From contig CAZKTS010000120.1 in assembly GCA_964555735.1 (NCBI GenBank), positions 1-11,880 of the forward strand: 11,880 bases of DNA, given 5' to 3'. The stretch comes from CAZKTS01 sp964555735 (GTDB lineage: Bacteria; Actinomycetota; Acidimicrobiia; IMCC26256; PALSA-555). Position 1 is the stretch's first letter. Each line of letters opens with the position of its first letter. The notes beneath the pieces are model-generated. The model had not been told where the DNA came from. It did not search any database and saw only the letters and a program-made list of their open reading frames with translations. Below are positions 1-5,925 of this stretch, piece by piece. A program made the position numbers and the translations under genes.

Positions 1-912
1 GAGGCGGTCACCAACGTCGAGCCCGGTGACCACGTGGTGCTCCACACGATGGCGTTCTGCGGCGCGTGCAAGTGGTGCGAGACCGGCCACCCCGCCTACT
101 GCCGCAAGAGCATCGCCAACGCGTCGCAGCCGTTCCGCGTCGGCGGTGAGGACGCCTGGAACTTCGCCGCCACCTCCTGTCTCTCCGAGTACACGGTCGT
201 GCAGGCGGTGCAGTGCGTGCGGATCGACCCCGAGATCGACCTGTCGGTGGCGTGCCTCATCGGCTGCGGTGTCCTCACGGGGATCGGGTCGGTGTGGAAC
301 CGCACCGACCTCGGCATCGGCAGCACCTGCGCCGTGTTCGGCGTCGGCGGCGTCGGGCTCAACGTCATCCAGGCCGCGCGCGTGAAGGGCGCCAAGCGGA
401 TCATCGCGGTCGACACGGTCGCTTCGAAGGAGCAGGCCGCGCGCGACTTCGGCGCCACGGACTTCATCCTGGCGGGGGAGGGGGTGGACGTCGTCGCCAA
501 GGTCCGCGAGTGGTTCCCCACCGAGATCGCCAACGTCGTCGGCTCCTTCGGCGAGGGCGGGGTCGACTACGCGTTCGACTGCGTCGGCCACCCGGCGATC
601 CTCAACCAGTGCCTCGAGATGCTCGACTGGGGCGGCACCGCGGTTGCCGTCGGCGTCCCCGCGCCGACCGCGACCGTCGATGCCCGGGTCACCGCCCTCA
701 CGCACGTGGAGCGCACGCTCACCGGCTCTCGCGCCGGTTCGCACCGCCCGCACTGGGACATCCCGCTGATCGTCGACGCCTACCAGCGCGGGATCATCAA
801 GCTCGACGAGCTGGTCAGCGAGCGGTACCCGCTCGACGACTGGGAGCACGCGGTGCATGACCTGCACGAGGGCAAGCTCGCCCGGGGCGTCCTCACGATC
901 TCGGCGCCCTGA
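1..912 (+). CDS. Zinc-dependent alcohol dehydrogenase (MDR superfamily), 5'-truncated by window edge
   Basis: NAD(P)-dependent oxidation of an alcohol or reduction of an aldehyde/ketone, probably cytosolic. The reading frame is open from base 1, so the N-terminus with the first catalytic zinc ligands lies outside the window; the first ATG at 34 is internal. The visible part has the structural-zinc cysteine cluster CX2CX2CX7C (codons 15, 18, 21 and 29 of the fragment), a Cys at codon 89 in an IGCGV context matching the third catalytic zinc ligand of class III-type ADHs, and a Rossmann GxGxxG (Gly114, 116, 119). A VD pair about 20 residues after the glycine motif suggests NAD preference. The C-terminus looks complete. 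It resembles the class III/NDMA-dependent ADH branch used in actinobacterial catabolism. Eight bases separate it from the next gene, so they are probably co-transcribed. The family is secure; the substrate is unknown. Confidence 0.93.
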   Translation, partial: EAVTNVEPGDHVVLHTMAFCGACKWCETGHPAYCRKSIANASQPFRVGGEDAWNFAATSCLSEYTVVQAVQCVRIDPEIDLSVACLIGCGVLTGIGSVWNRTDLGIGSTCAVFGVGGVGLNVIQAARVKGAKRIIAVDTVASKEQAARDFGATDFILAGEGVDVVAKVREWFPTEIANVVGSFGEGGVDYAFDCVGHPAILNQCLEMLDWGGTAVAVGVPAPTATVDARVTALTHVERTLTGSRAGSHRPHWDIPLIVDAYQRGIIKLDELVSERYPLDDWEHAVHDLHEGKLARGVLTISAP

Positions 913-920
913 TCCAGACC

Positions 921-1658
921 GTGACCGCGGTCGTCGTCGCGGAGCGCTACACCGGCCCACCGCGCGCGGGCCAGGGCGGCTACGTCGCCGGGCTGCTGGC
1001 GAGCCACGTGGGCAACCCGGCCGAGGTCACGCTCCGCCGGCCCGCGCCCCTCGCCCGACCGCTCACGATCGAGTCGACGGCCGCCGGCGCCCGCCTCGTC
1101 GACGGCGCCGAGGTCGTCGCGGAAGCCACGACGATCGATCCCTTCGACATCGGCGACGTGCCGGTCATCCGCTACGAGGCGGCCGCGGCGGCGAGCGCGG
1201 CAGCCGTCGCGTCGTTCGCCGACACCCACCCGTTCCCCGGGTGCTTCGGCTGCGGCCCCGACCACCCCGACGGGCTGCACCTGCTCGCCGGTCGCGTCGA
1301 CGAGCCGACCGCACGTGACGGCGACGTCTACGCGGTGCCGTGGGTCCCGGCCGACGACCTCGCCGACGACGACGGCACGATCCGCCCCGAGCTCGTCTGG
1401 GCCGCGATCGACTGCCCGACGTTCGCGCCGCTCTTCGCCGAGCGCGCCACGGCGGTGCTCGGCCGCCTGGCCGTCGACGTGCGCGGCCGGGTGCGGCTGG
1501 GCCACCGCTACGTGATCACGTCGTGGCGCACCGCCACCGACGGGCGCAAGCACCACGTCGCCGGCGCGCTGTCGAGCGACATGGGTGGCGCGCTCGCGAT
1601 CGCGCGCGCGACCTGGATCGAGGTCGATGCCGCGACCTTCGCGGCGTCGACCGCCTGA
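921..1658 (+). CDS. Thioesterase-like protein, probable double hotdog with central CxxC
   Basis: 245 residues from a GTG eight bases after the previous stop. There is no obvious Shine-Dalgarno, so translational coupling is likely. The N-terminal half (about residues 9-65) has a GP-x-GQGGYVAGLLA segment followed by a VTLRRPAPL strand, like the helix-strand unit of PaaI/acyl-CoA thioesterase hotdog folds. A short FPGCFGCGPDHPDGL segment follows (Cys108, Cys111), a signature seen in PaaI-type thioesterase-superfamily proteins. The second half (about 125-245) has a helix starting RPELVWAAIDCPT and later antiparallel strands, compatible with a second hotdog. The length is about twice that of a single-hotdog thioesterase. 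A role in hydrolysing or binding an acyl-CoA made by the neighbouring enzymes is inferred. The CxxC may bind metal or be structural. Family assignment is moderate; substrate unknown. Confidence 0.75.
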   Translation: MTAVVVAERYTGPPRAGQGGYVAGLLASHVGNPAEVTLRRPAPLARPLTIESTAAGARLVDGAEVVAEATTIDPFDIGDVPVIRYEAAAAASAAAVASFADTHPFPGCFGCGPDHPDGLHLLAGRVDEPTARDGDVYAVPWVPADDLADDDGTIRPELVWAAIDCPTFAPLFAERATAVLGRLAVDVRGRVRLGHRYVITSWRTATDGRKHHVAGALSSDMGGALAIARATWIEVDAATFAASTA

Positions 1659-1680
1659 CCACAGGCGAGAGGAGAGGGAC

Positions 1681-2610
1681 ATGGCACTGCCCGACGACGT
1701 CAAGGAGCTCGCGGCGAAGGTCCGCAACTGGGGGCGCTGGGGCGACGACGACGAGATCGGCACGATCAACCTCATCACCGACGACGTGGTGAAGGCGGCG
1801 GCGGCCGAGATCAAGACGGGGAAGCGCTTCGCGCTGGGGATTCCCATGGACGAGAACGGCCCCCAGATGGGCGCGATCCCCGGTCGGGACAACCCGGTGC
1901 GCGAGATGATCATGGTCGACACGCCGCTCACCGGCGATCCGTCCGACTTCACCACGAGCGACGACAAGGTGTCGATGGGCATCCAGGCGTGCACGCACTG
2001 GGATGCCCTTGCCCACGTCAGCTACGAGGGCAAGCTCTACAACGGCGTCGACTCCCAGAGCGTGATCACCGCGGCCGGCGCGGCGAAGATGGGCATCGAC
2101 AAGATCACGACCCTCGTGAGTCGAGGAGTGCTGCTCGACGTCGCCCGCGCGAAGGGTGTGGAGCGACTCGAGGGCGGCTATCCGATCACCGGGGCCGACC
2201 TCGACGCGGCGGCCGAGCTCGGGAACGTCGAGGTGCGCTCGGGTGACGTCATCCTGCTGCGCACGGGCCAGATGCAGCTGTTCTTCGCCGGCGACCGTGC
2301 TGCGTACGGCGTGCCGTGCGCCGGCCCGTCGCTCCAGAGCGTCGAGTGGTTCCACGACCATGACATCGCGGCCGTCGCCACGGACAACATCGTGTTCGAG
2401 GTCTACCCGCCGGAGCGAGAGGACGCGATGCTGCCCGTGCACCTCCTCCACCTCGTCGACATGGGCATGACGCAGGGACAGAACTGGAACCTCGAAGCGC
2501 TCGCGGCCGACTGTGCCGACGACGGCCGGTACTCGTGCTTCCTCGACGCGTCGCCCCTGCCGTTCACCAACGCGGTCGGCAGCCCGGTGAACCCGATCGC
2601 GATCAAGTAG
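1681..2610 (+). CDS. Cyclase family protein (kynurenine formamidase-like metal hydrolase)
   Basis: 309 residues, ATG start with an AGGAG (1670-1674) six bases upstream. It belongs to the cyclase/KynB-type fold (PF04199-like): metal-dependent hydrolases acting on amides, lactones or ring bonds. The core motif reads Q102-A-C-T-H106-W-D108-A-L-A-H112. In characterised KynB proteins it is HxGTHxDxPxH, so the first His is Gln here, the Gly is Cys and the Pro is Leu, while the second His, the Asp and the last His are kept. The C-terminal part (GQNWNLEALAADCADDG and a final GSPVNPIAIK) is what I expect of the long actinobacterial branch of this family, which often sits in degradation clusters beside SDRs. 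Kynurenine itself is an unlikely substrate, since no other tryptophan-pathway gene is here. Family secure, reaction unknown. Confidence 0.88.
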   Translation: MALPDDVKELAAKVRNWGRWGDDDEIGTINLITDDVVKAAAAEIKTGKRFALGIPMDENGPQMGAIPGRDNPVREMIMVDTPLTGDPSDFTTSDDKVSMGIQACTHWDALAHVSYEGKLYNGVDSQSVITAAGAAKMGIDKITTLVSRGVLLDVARAKGVERLEGGYPITGADLDAAAELGNVEVRSGDVILLRTGQMQLFFAGDRAAYGVPCAGPSLQSVEWFHDHDIAAVATDNIVFEVYPPEREDAMLPVHLLHLVDMGMTQGQNWNLEALAADCADDGRYSCFLDASPLPFTNAVGSPVNPIAIK

Positions 2611-2618
2611 GAGACGCC

Positions 2619-3437
2619 GTGACCGAGGGCCCCGAGGCCGATCCGATCCGCGGGCGGGTGGCGCTGATCACCGGCGCCTCGTCCGGCATCGGCGCGGCCG
2701 GCGCGGTCGCGCTCGCCCGCGAGGGCGCCCGGGTCGGGATCTGCGCGCGGCGCTCCGACCGCCTCGAGGCGGTGGCCGCGGAGTGCCGCGCGCTCGGGGC
2801 CGACGTGAGCTCCTGGACGATCGACCTGGAGGACCTCGACGCGCTCCCCGGCTTCGCCCGGCAGGTGGAGGCCGACCTGGGGCCGATCGAGGTGCTGGTG
2901 AACAACGCGGGCGCGCCGCTCCGCCGGAAGATGCAGGACATCACGCCCGCCGAGATCGACGGCATCATGCGGCTCAACTTCATGTCGCCGGTGGTGCTCA
3001 CGACCGCGGTGCTCCCCGGCATGCTCGATCGCGGCTGGGGTCGCATCGTCAACGTCTCGTCGATGGGAACTCGGACGGCCGCGGTGCGCGTCGGCGCCTA
3101 CGCCGCGTCCAAGGCCGCCCTGGACTCCTGGACCGAAGGGCTGCTGCTGGACCTGCTCGGCACCGGGGTGCGCGCCCAGCTCCTCGTGCCCGGCACCACC
3201 AAGTCGGAGTTCGCCCGGTCGCGTGGCCCGGGCGACGAGCCGTTCCCGCCCGACCCGAACGCGCTGGACGCCGAGGTGGTGGCCGACGCGCTCGTCCGCC
3301 TGCTGCGTTCCGACGACTTCGAGGGGTTCGCGAGCGATGCCCACGCCGCACTGTCGGCCCAGAAGCGCTCCGACCCGAACGCATTCCTGGCGATGGTCAG
3401 CGAGCTGCTGGGATCGGAGCAGCCGAGCGGCCCGTAG
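2619..3437 (+). CDS. Short-chain dehydrogenase/reductase (classical SDR, NADP-type)
   Basis: 272 residues from GTG, with a GGAG (2610-2613) that overlaps the previous gene's stop and lies five bases upstream; this decides the start over in-frame upstream codons inside the cyclase gene. Visible motifs: TGASSGIG (Thr18-Gly25), an ARR at 43-45 after beta-2 indicating NADP(H) preference, NNAG (95-98), and the catalytic tetrad Asn120, Ser148, Tyr161, Lys165 (YAASK). The C-terminal region lacks the usual SDR dimer-interface glycine motif and ends with a charged helix, so substrate recognition may differ from fatty-acid-synthesis ketoreductases. It probably interconverts a hydroxy/keto group in the same pathway as the upstream cyclase and ADH, with which it is tightly linked (8-base gap). 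Family very secure; substrate unknown. Confidence 0.93.
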   Translation: MTEGPEADPIRGRVALITGASSGIGAAGAVALAREGARVGICARRSDRLEAVAAECRALGADVSSWTIDLEDLDALPGFARQVEADLGPIEVLVNNAGAPLRRKMQDITPAEIDGIMRLNFMSPVVLTTAVLPGMLDRGWGRIVNVSSMGTRTAAVRVGAYAASKAALDSWTEGLLLDLLGTGVRAQLLVPGTTKSEFARSRGPGDEPFPPDPNALDAEVVADALVRLLRSDDFEGFASDAHAALSAQKRSDPNAFLAMVSELLGSEQPSGP

Positions 3438-3481
3438 GGCGGCGCCGGGTATCCGGGCGACGAGCGAGCGCGACCGGCAAC

Positions 3482-3494
3482 TAGGTTCTGCGCC
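3482..3494 (+). promoter_or_regulatory. Leaderless-type promoter -10 element before SDR at 3495
   Basis: The sequence TAGGTT (3482-3487) lies exactly seven bases before the GTG at 3495, and no Shine-Dalgarno is visible in between or upstream. In actinobacteria a TANNNT hexamer 6-9 bases before the start codon is the signature of leaderless mRNAs. The preceding 57-base gap, the largest inside this gene run, also supports a separate transcription start. No clear -35 is seen. Confidence 0.6.
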
Positions 3495-4247
3495 GTGCAT
3501 CGATTCGAGGGCAAGGTCGTGCTCGTCACGGGTGCGGCATCGGGGATCGGCAAGGCGACGGCGATGCGCTTCGGCGCCGAGGGTGCGCGTGTCGCGTGCC
3601 TCGACATGAACGTCATCGGGGCCGAGGCGACGGGCATCGCGATCCACGGCGACGGCGGTCAGGCTCGGTGGTACCGGTGCGACGTGACCAACGCGGCGGA
3701 GGTCGAGCAGACCGTCGCCGCGGTCGTCGAGGACTTGGGCCCGCCCGACGTGTGCTGCAACATCGCGGGCATCGGGCGCTTCGCGCGGTCCGAGGAGCAG
3801 CCGGTCGACGAGTTCCGCACGATCATCGAGGTCAACCTGATCGGGACGTTCGCGATGTCGCGTGCGTGCCTGCCCCACCTGCTCGCGAACGAGGGGTGCA
3901 TCGTCAACGTCTCGTCGAGTGCGGGCATCTTCGGTCAGCCGTACAGCGCGGCGTACTGCTCGTCGAAGGGCGGGGTGTCGCTGCTCACCAAGGCGATGGC
4001 GGTCGAGTACAACCGGCGCGGCGTGCGGGTGAACGCGGTGGCACCGGCCGGCATCGACACGCCGATCGCCAAGGACTTTGCGTTCGTGGAGGGCACCGAC
4101 GTCAAGGACTACCTGAAGATGTTCCCGCCGACGGGGAAGATGGCGGCGCCCGAAGAGGTGGCGGCGGTCATCGCGTTCCTTGCGTCGCCGGAGGCCGGCT
4201 ACCTCAGCGGGGCGATCGTCCCGATCGACATGGGCGTCACCGCGTGA
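3495..4247 (+). CDS. Short-chain dehydrogenase/reductase (classical SDR, NAD-type)
   Basis: 250 residues from GTG at 3495, chosen because the TGAASGIG motif (Thr12-Gly19) then sits at the standard distance from the N-terminus and a TAGGTT box lies seven bases upstream. Asp37 at the end of beta-2 suggests NAD(H) as cofactor. Catalytic residues are Asn114, Ser141, Tyr154 and Lys158 (YCSSK). The usual NNAG reads CNIAG (88-92), a mild deviation. The C-terminal YLSGAIVPIDMGVTA matches the SDR dimer-interface motif. Unlike the SDR encoded just upstream it looks like a full-length FabG/BDH-like oxidising enzyme, so the pair may carry opposite cofactor preference (NADP then NAD). Likely role: oxidising a secondary alcohol intermediate. 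Substrate unknown. Confidence 0.93.
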   Translation: MHRFEGKVVLVTGAASGIGKATAMRFGAEGARVACLDMNVIGAEATGIAIHGDGGQARWYRCDVTNAAEVEQTVAAVVEDLGPPDVCCNIAGIGRFARSEEQPVDEFRTIIEVNLIGTFAMSRACLPHLLANEGCIVNVSSSAGIFGQPYSAAYCSSKGGVSLLTKAMAVEYNRRGVRVNAVAPAGIDTPIAKDFAFVEGTDVKDYLKMFPPTGKMAAPEEVAAVIAFLASPEAGYLSGAIVPIDMGVTA

Positions 4248-4272
4248 CGGCCCCGACTGGTGGAGTGAGGGC

Positions 4273-4770
4273 ATGACCCAGGAGCAGGCGACGCCGTTCG
4301 GCAAGGGCGTCAAGCAGCGCGATCTCATCCGGATGTCGCAGGAGGAGATCGACGAGTTCCTCAACGGCTGGAACACCATGAACTGCGCCACGATCAACCA
4401 CGACGGCACGATCCACCTCGTGGCCATGTGGTACGGGTTCCTCGAGGGCTGCCCCGCGCTCGAGACCAAGGCCAAGAGCCAGAAGGTCGCGAACCTCCGC
4501 CGGAACCCGCAGATCACCTGCCTCATCGAGGACGGCGACACCTACGAGGAGCTGCGCGGCGTCGAGCTCGTCGGCCACGCGGAGATCGTCGAGGAGCCGG
4601 AGCGGATCTTCGAGCTCGGCATCAGCGTCGTGGAGCGCACGACCGGCCAGACCTACACCGAGGAGATGAAGCCCGCGGTGGAGATGATGATCAACAAGCG
4701 GGTCGCGGTGAAGATCCACGTCGAGAAGTACGTGTCGTGGGACCACCGCAAGCTGGGTCTCGGCGGCTGA
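4273..4770 (+). CDS. PPOX-class flavin/F420-binding protein (pyridoxamine 5'-phosphate oxidase-like)
   Basis: 165 residues from ATG with GGAG (4262-4265) seven bases upstream; the longer open frame to 4180 overlaps the SDR gene and is not needed. The fold is a split beta-barrel: a strand ending TINHDGTIHLVAMWYGF (about 40-56), then TKAKSQKVANLRRNP (65-79), where Lys and Arg residues usually hold the cofactor phosphate, then a strand with a YEELRGVELVGHAEI pattern. This pattern matches the actinobacterial Rv1155/FDOR-B-like group, which uses F420 or FMN for low-potential reductions, rather than true PdxH. It follows the SDR by 25 bases and is probably co-transcribed, suggesting a redox step in the same pathway. 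Cofactor choice cannot be settled from sequence alone. Confidence 0.85.
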   Translation: MTQEQATPFGKGVKQRDLIRMSQEEIDEFLNGWNTMNCATINHDGTIHLVAMWYGFLEGCPALETKAKSQKVANLRRNPQITCLIEDGDTYEELRGVELVGHAEIVEEPERIFELGISVVERTTGQTYTEEMKPAVEMMINKRVAVKIHVEKYVSWDHRKLGLGG

Positions 4771-4797
4771 CCGCGACCCAACTCGGGGACGAGCGCG

Positions 4798-5781
4798 TCA
4801 GGCGCCGCGCGCCACGCGGAAGTCGGCGCGCTCGGCCTGCCAGCGCAGGCGCGTACGCGGACCGAGCTCCACGCGTCCACCCTGGATCCAGCTGATCGAG
4901 TCGCCCTGGTCCTCGGTGAACGCGATGAGCTTGGCGCTCGGCTGACGCGTGCACGCGAACCACAGGTGCGGCTCGAGATCGAGCTCGGGGGCGCGCTCGG
5001 CGAGCGTCCAGCCGCACCACGCGGTGACGCCGATCTCGTCGAGCACGCGCGTCGGCGTCGCCGCTTGGGCGCCGTCGACGATGCGTCCGACGATGAGCAC
5101 GTTGCCGTTGCGGGCGACGAGGTCCGCGTCGCCGTCGGCGCGCCCGGGCACACCCAGGGCGAGGTCGAGCGCGCGCAGCGTGCGGACGAGCCCCGCGAAG
5201 GCCGGCTCGTCGACGAGGGCCTTGGAGCGCTGCATGGCCTGACGCAGCGACGGCACACCGATCGGCTCGAGCCGACGTTGGTCGCGCTCGTCGAGGTGAT
5301 CGACCCACCACTCGAAGCCTCGGGAGAGCTCGGGGTGGTCCGCGAGGGGGATCGGGTGGTCGAGGGGCGCCGGGAGCCGCCGGCGTGCGAGTGCGCCGGG
5401 CACCGGATCGAGGGCGAGGGTGCGGCTCGCGGCCCGGTCGAGGGTGAACGAGACCCGCGGCTCGGGCCGGCCCTCGGTGTCCTTGACCTCGGCCTTGCCG
5501 ACGACGCCCAGGTCGTCGCCGGCGTAGAGCCAGAGGACGTCGCCGGGGCGGATGCTCAGGAAGCCGGACTCGAGCGGGCCCTCGCCGCGGCTGACCTTGG
5601 CCCCGACGACCGCCCGGCGGTACTCCTCGAAGCGGGTGCCGCAGGTGACCGAACGGCCGCTGAGGCGCCGGCCGGTCCCCGGCAGGATCGGGTACAGCCA
5701 GTGCTTGGCTCGGCCGGGAGGCGCGGCGGCAGTGGCGCGCGCGTCGTCGGCTCCGCCCCTCGGGGCCTCGTCATGGCCCAT
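4798..5781 (-). CDS. EVE/PUA-like protein with C-terminal possible degenerate PD-(D/E)XK domain
   Basis: 327 residues if started at the ATG at 5781, which has a GAGG (5787-5790) six bases upstream; an in-frame GTG at 5823 would add 14 residues (341) but would place a stable hairpin inside the coding region. Residues 1-25 are low-complexity. Residues about 26-101 (K-HWLYPILPG, then GFLSIRPGDVLWLYAGDDLGVVGKAEV) match the pattern of EVE/PUA-like domains: an early aromatic, a GD-x-L-x-x-Y turn and a G-x-V-G-x-A-x-V strand. Such domains bind modified bases or RNA. Near the C-terminus D220-LVARNGNVLIVG-R-I looks like the core beta-hairpin of a PD-(D/E)XK nuclease, but Gly232-Arg233-Ile234 stands where ExK is expected. 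Its tail meets the PPOX gene head-on with 27 bases between stops. Domain calls are inferences; function unknown. Confidence 0.7.
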   Translation of the reverse strand: MGHDEAPRGGADDARATAAAPPGRAKHWLYPILPGTGRRLSGRSVTCGTRFEEYRRAVVGAKVSRGEGPLESGFLSIRPGDVLWLYAGDDLGVVGKAEVKDTEGRPEPRVSFTLDRAASRTLALDPVPGALARRRLPAPLDHPIPLADHPELSRGFEWWVDHLDERDQRRLEPIGVPSLRQAMQRSKALVDEPAFAGLVRTLRALDLALGVPGRADGDADLVARNGNVLIVGRIVDGAQAATPTRVLDEIGVTAWCGWTLAERAPELDLEPHLWFACTRQPSAKLIAFTEDQGDSISWIQGGRVELGPRTRLRWQAERADFRVARGA

Positions 5782-5786
5782 GTCAC

Positions 5787-5790
5787 ACCT
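5787..5790 (-). promoter_or_regulatory. Ribosome binding site deciding the EVE-like gene start
   Basis: On the minus strand GAGG is followed by six bases (TGTGAC) and then ATG at 5781. The alternative GTG at 5823 has a GAGG directly abutting it with almost no spacer. This favours 5781 as the main start. Confidence 0.5.
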
Positions 5791-5797
5791 CGTCTCC

Positions 5798-5835
5798 AGC
5801 CCCCGTGTCGCCCCCGCGACCACCCCTCGGGGGCT
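5798..5835 (-). promoter_or_regulatory. Nested stem-loop in the leader of the EVE-like gene
   Basis: Read as minus-strand RNA, an eight-base arm AGCCCCCG (5835-5828) pairs perfectly with CGGGGGCU (5805-5798). Inside, GUCGC (5820-5816) pairs with GCGAC (5811-5807) around a GGGG tetraloop, with a 7-versus-1 asymmetric internal loop between the stems. A competing GGGG-UAG-CCCC pairing is possible just upstream. The structure ends eight bases before the GAGG ribosome site and no U-run follows, so it is better read as a translational or protein-binding leader element than an intrinsic terminator. Confidence 0.45.
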
Positions 5836-5850
5836 ACCCCAGCGCCGGAC

Positions 5851-5856
5851 ATCCTA
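5851..5856 (-). promoter_or_regulatory. Candidate -10 element for the EVE-like gene
   Basis: The minus-strand hexamer TAGGAT (5856-5851) resembles the TANNNT -10 of actinobacterial promoters, set in GC-rich surroundings. Transcription from about 5844 would give a leader of roughly 60 bases that contains the nested hairpin and ends at the ATG at 5781. No good -35 is visible 17 bases upstream. It also contains a CTAG whose plus-strand reading is TAGGTT, but no plus-strand gene starts nearby. Confidence 0.4.
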
Positions 5857-5925
5857 GGTTCTGGGCCCCGACCCGGCCAGAGCCGCTCGCGTCCCGGGAC
5901 CAGGTCAAGAGCCGAGAACGGGGGC

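Noticed and set aside
3447..3456. Short CCGG-GTAT-CCGG-like hairpin after the first SDR as a terminator
   Set aside because: Only a four-base stem and no T-run; too weak to call.
2619..4247. The two adjacent SDR genes as a recent tandem duplication
   Set aside because: They differ in cofactor motif, NNAG versus NIAG, C-terminal architecture and length; similarity is limited to general SDR motifs.
2403..4541. Long minus-strand open frame (712 codons) opposite the cyclase, SDR and PPOX genes
   Set aside because: Antisense shadow of high-GC genes: composition dominated by Arg, His, Asp and Gly with no domain motif, while the plus strand carries intact SDR and PPOX motifs throughout.
5782..5823. 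GTG at 5823 as the main start of the EVE-like gene
   Set aside because: It gives a 14-residue extension with no family-like content, its GAGG directly abuts the codon, and the region forms a nested hairpin; kept only as an alternative.
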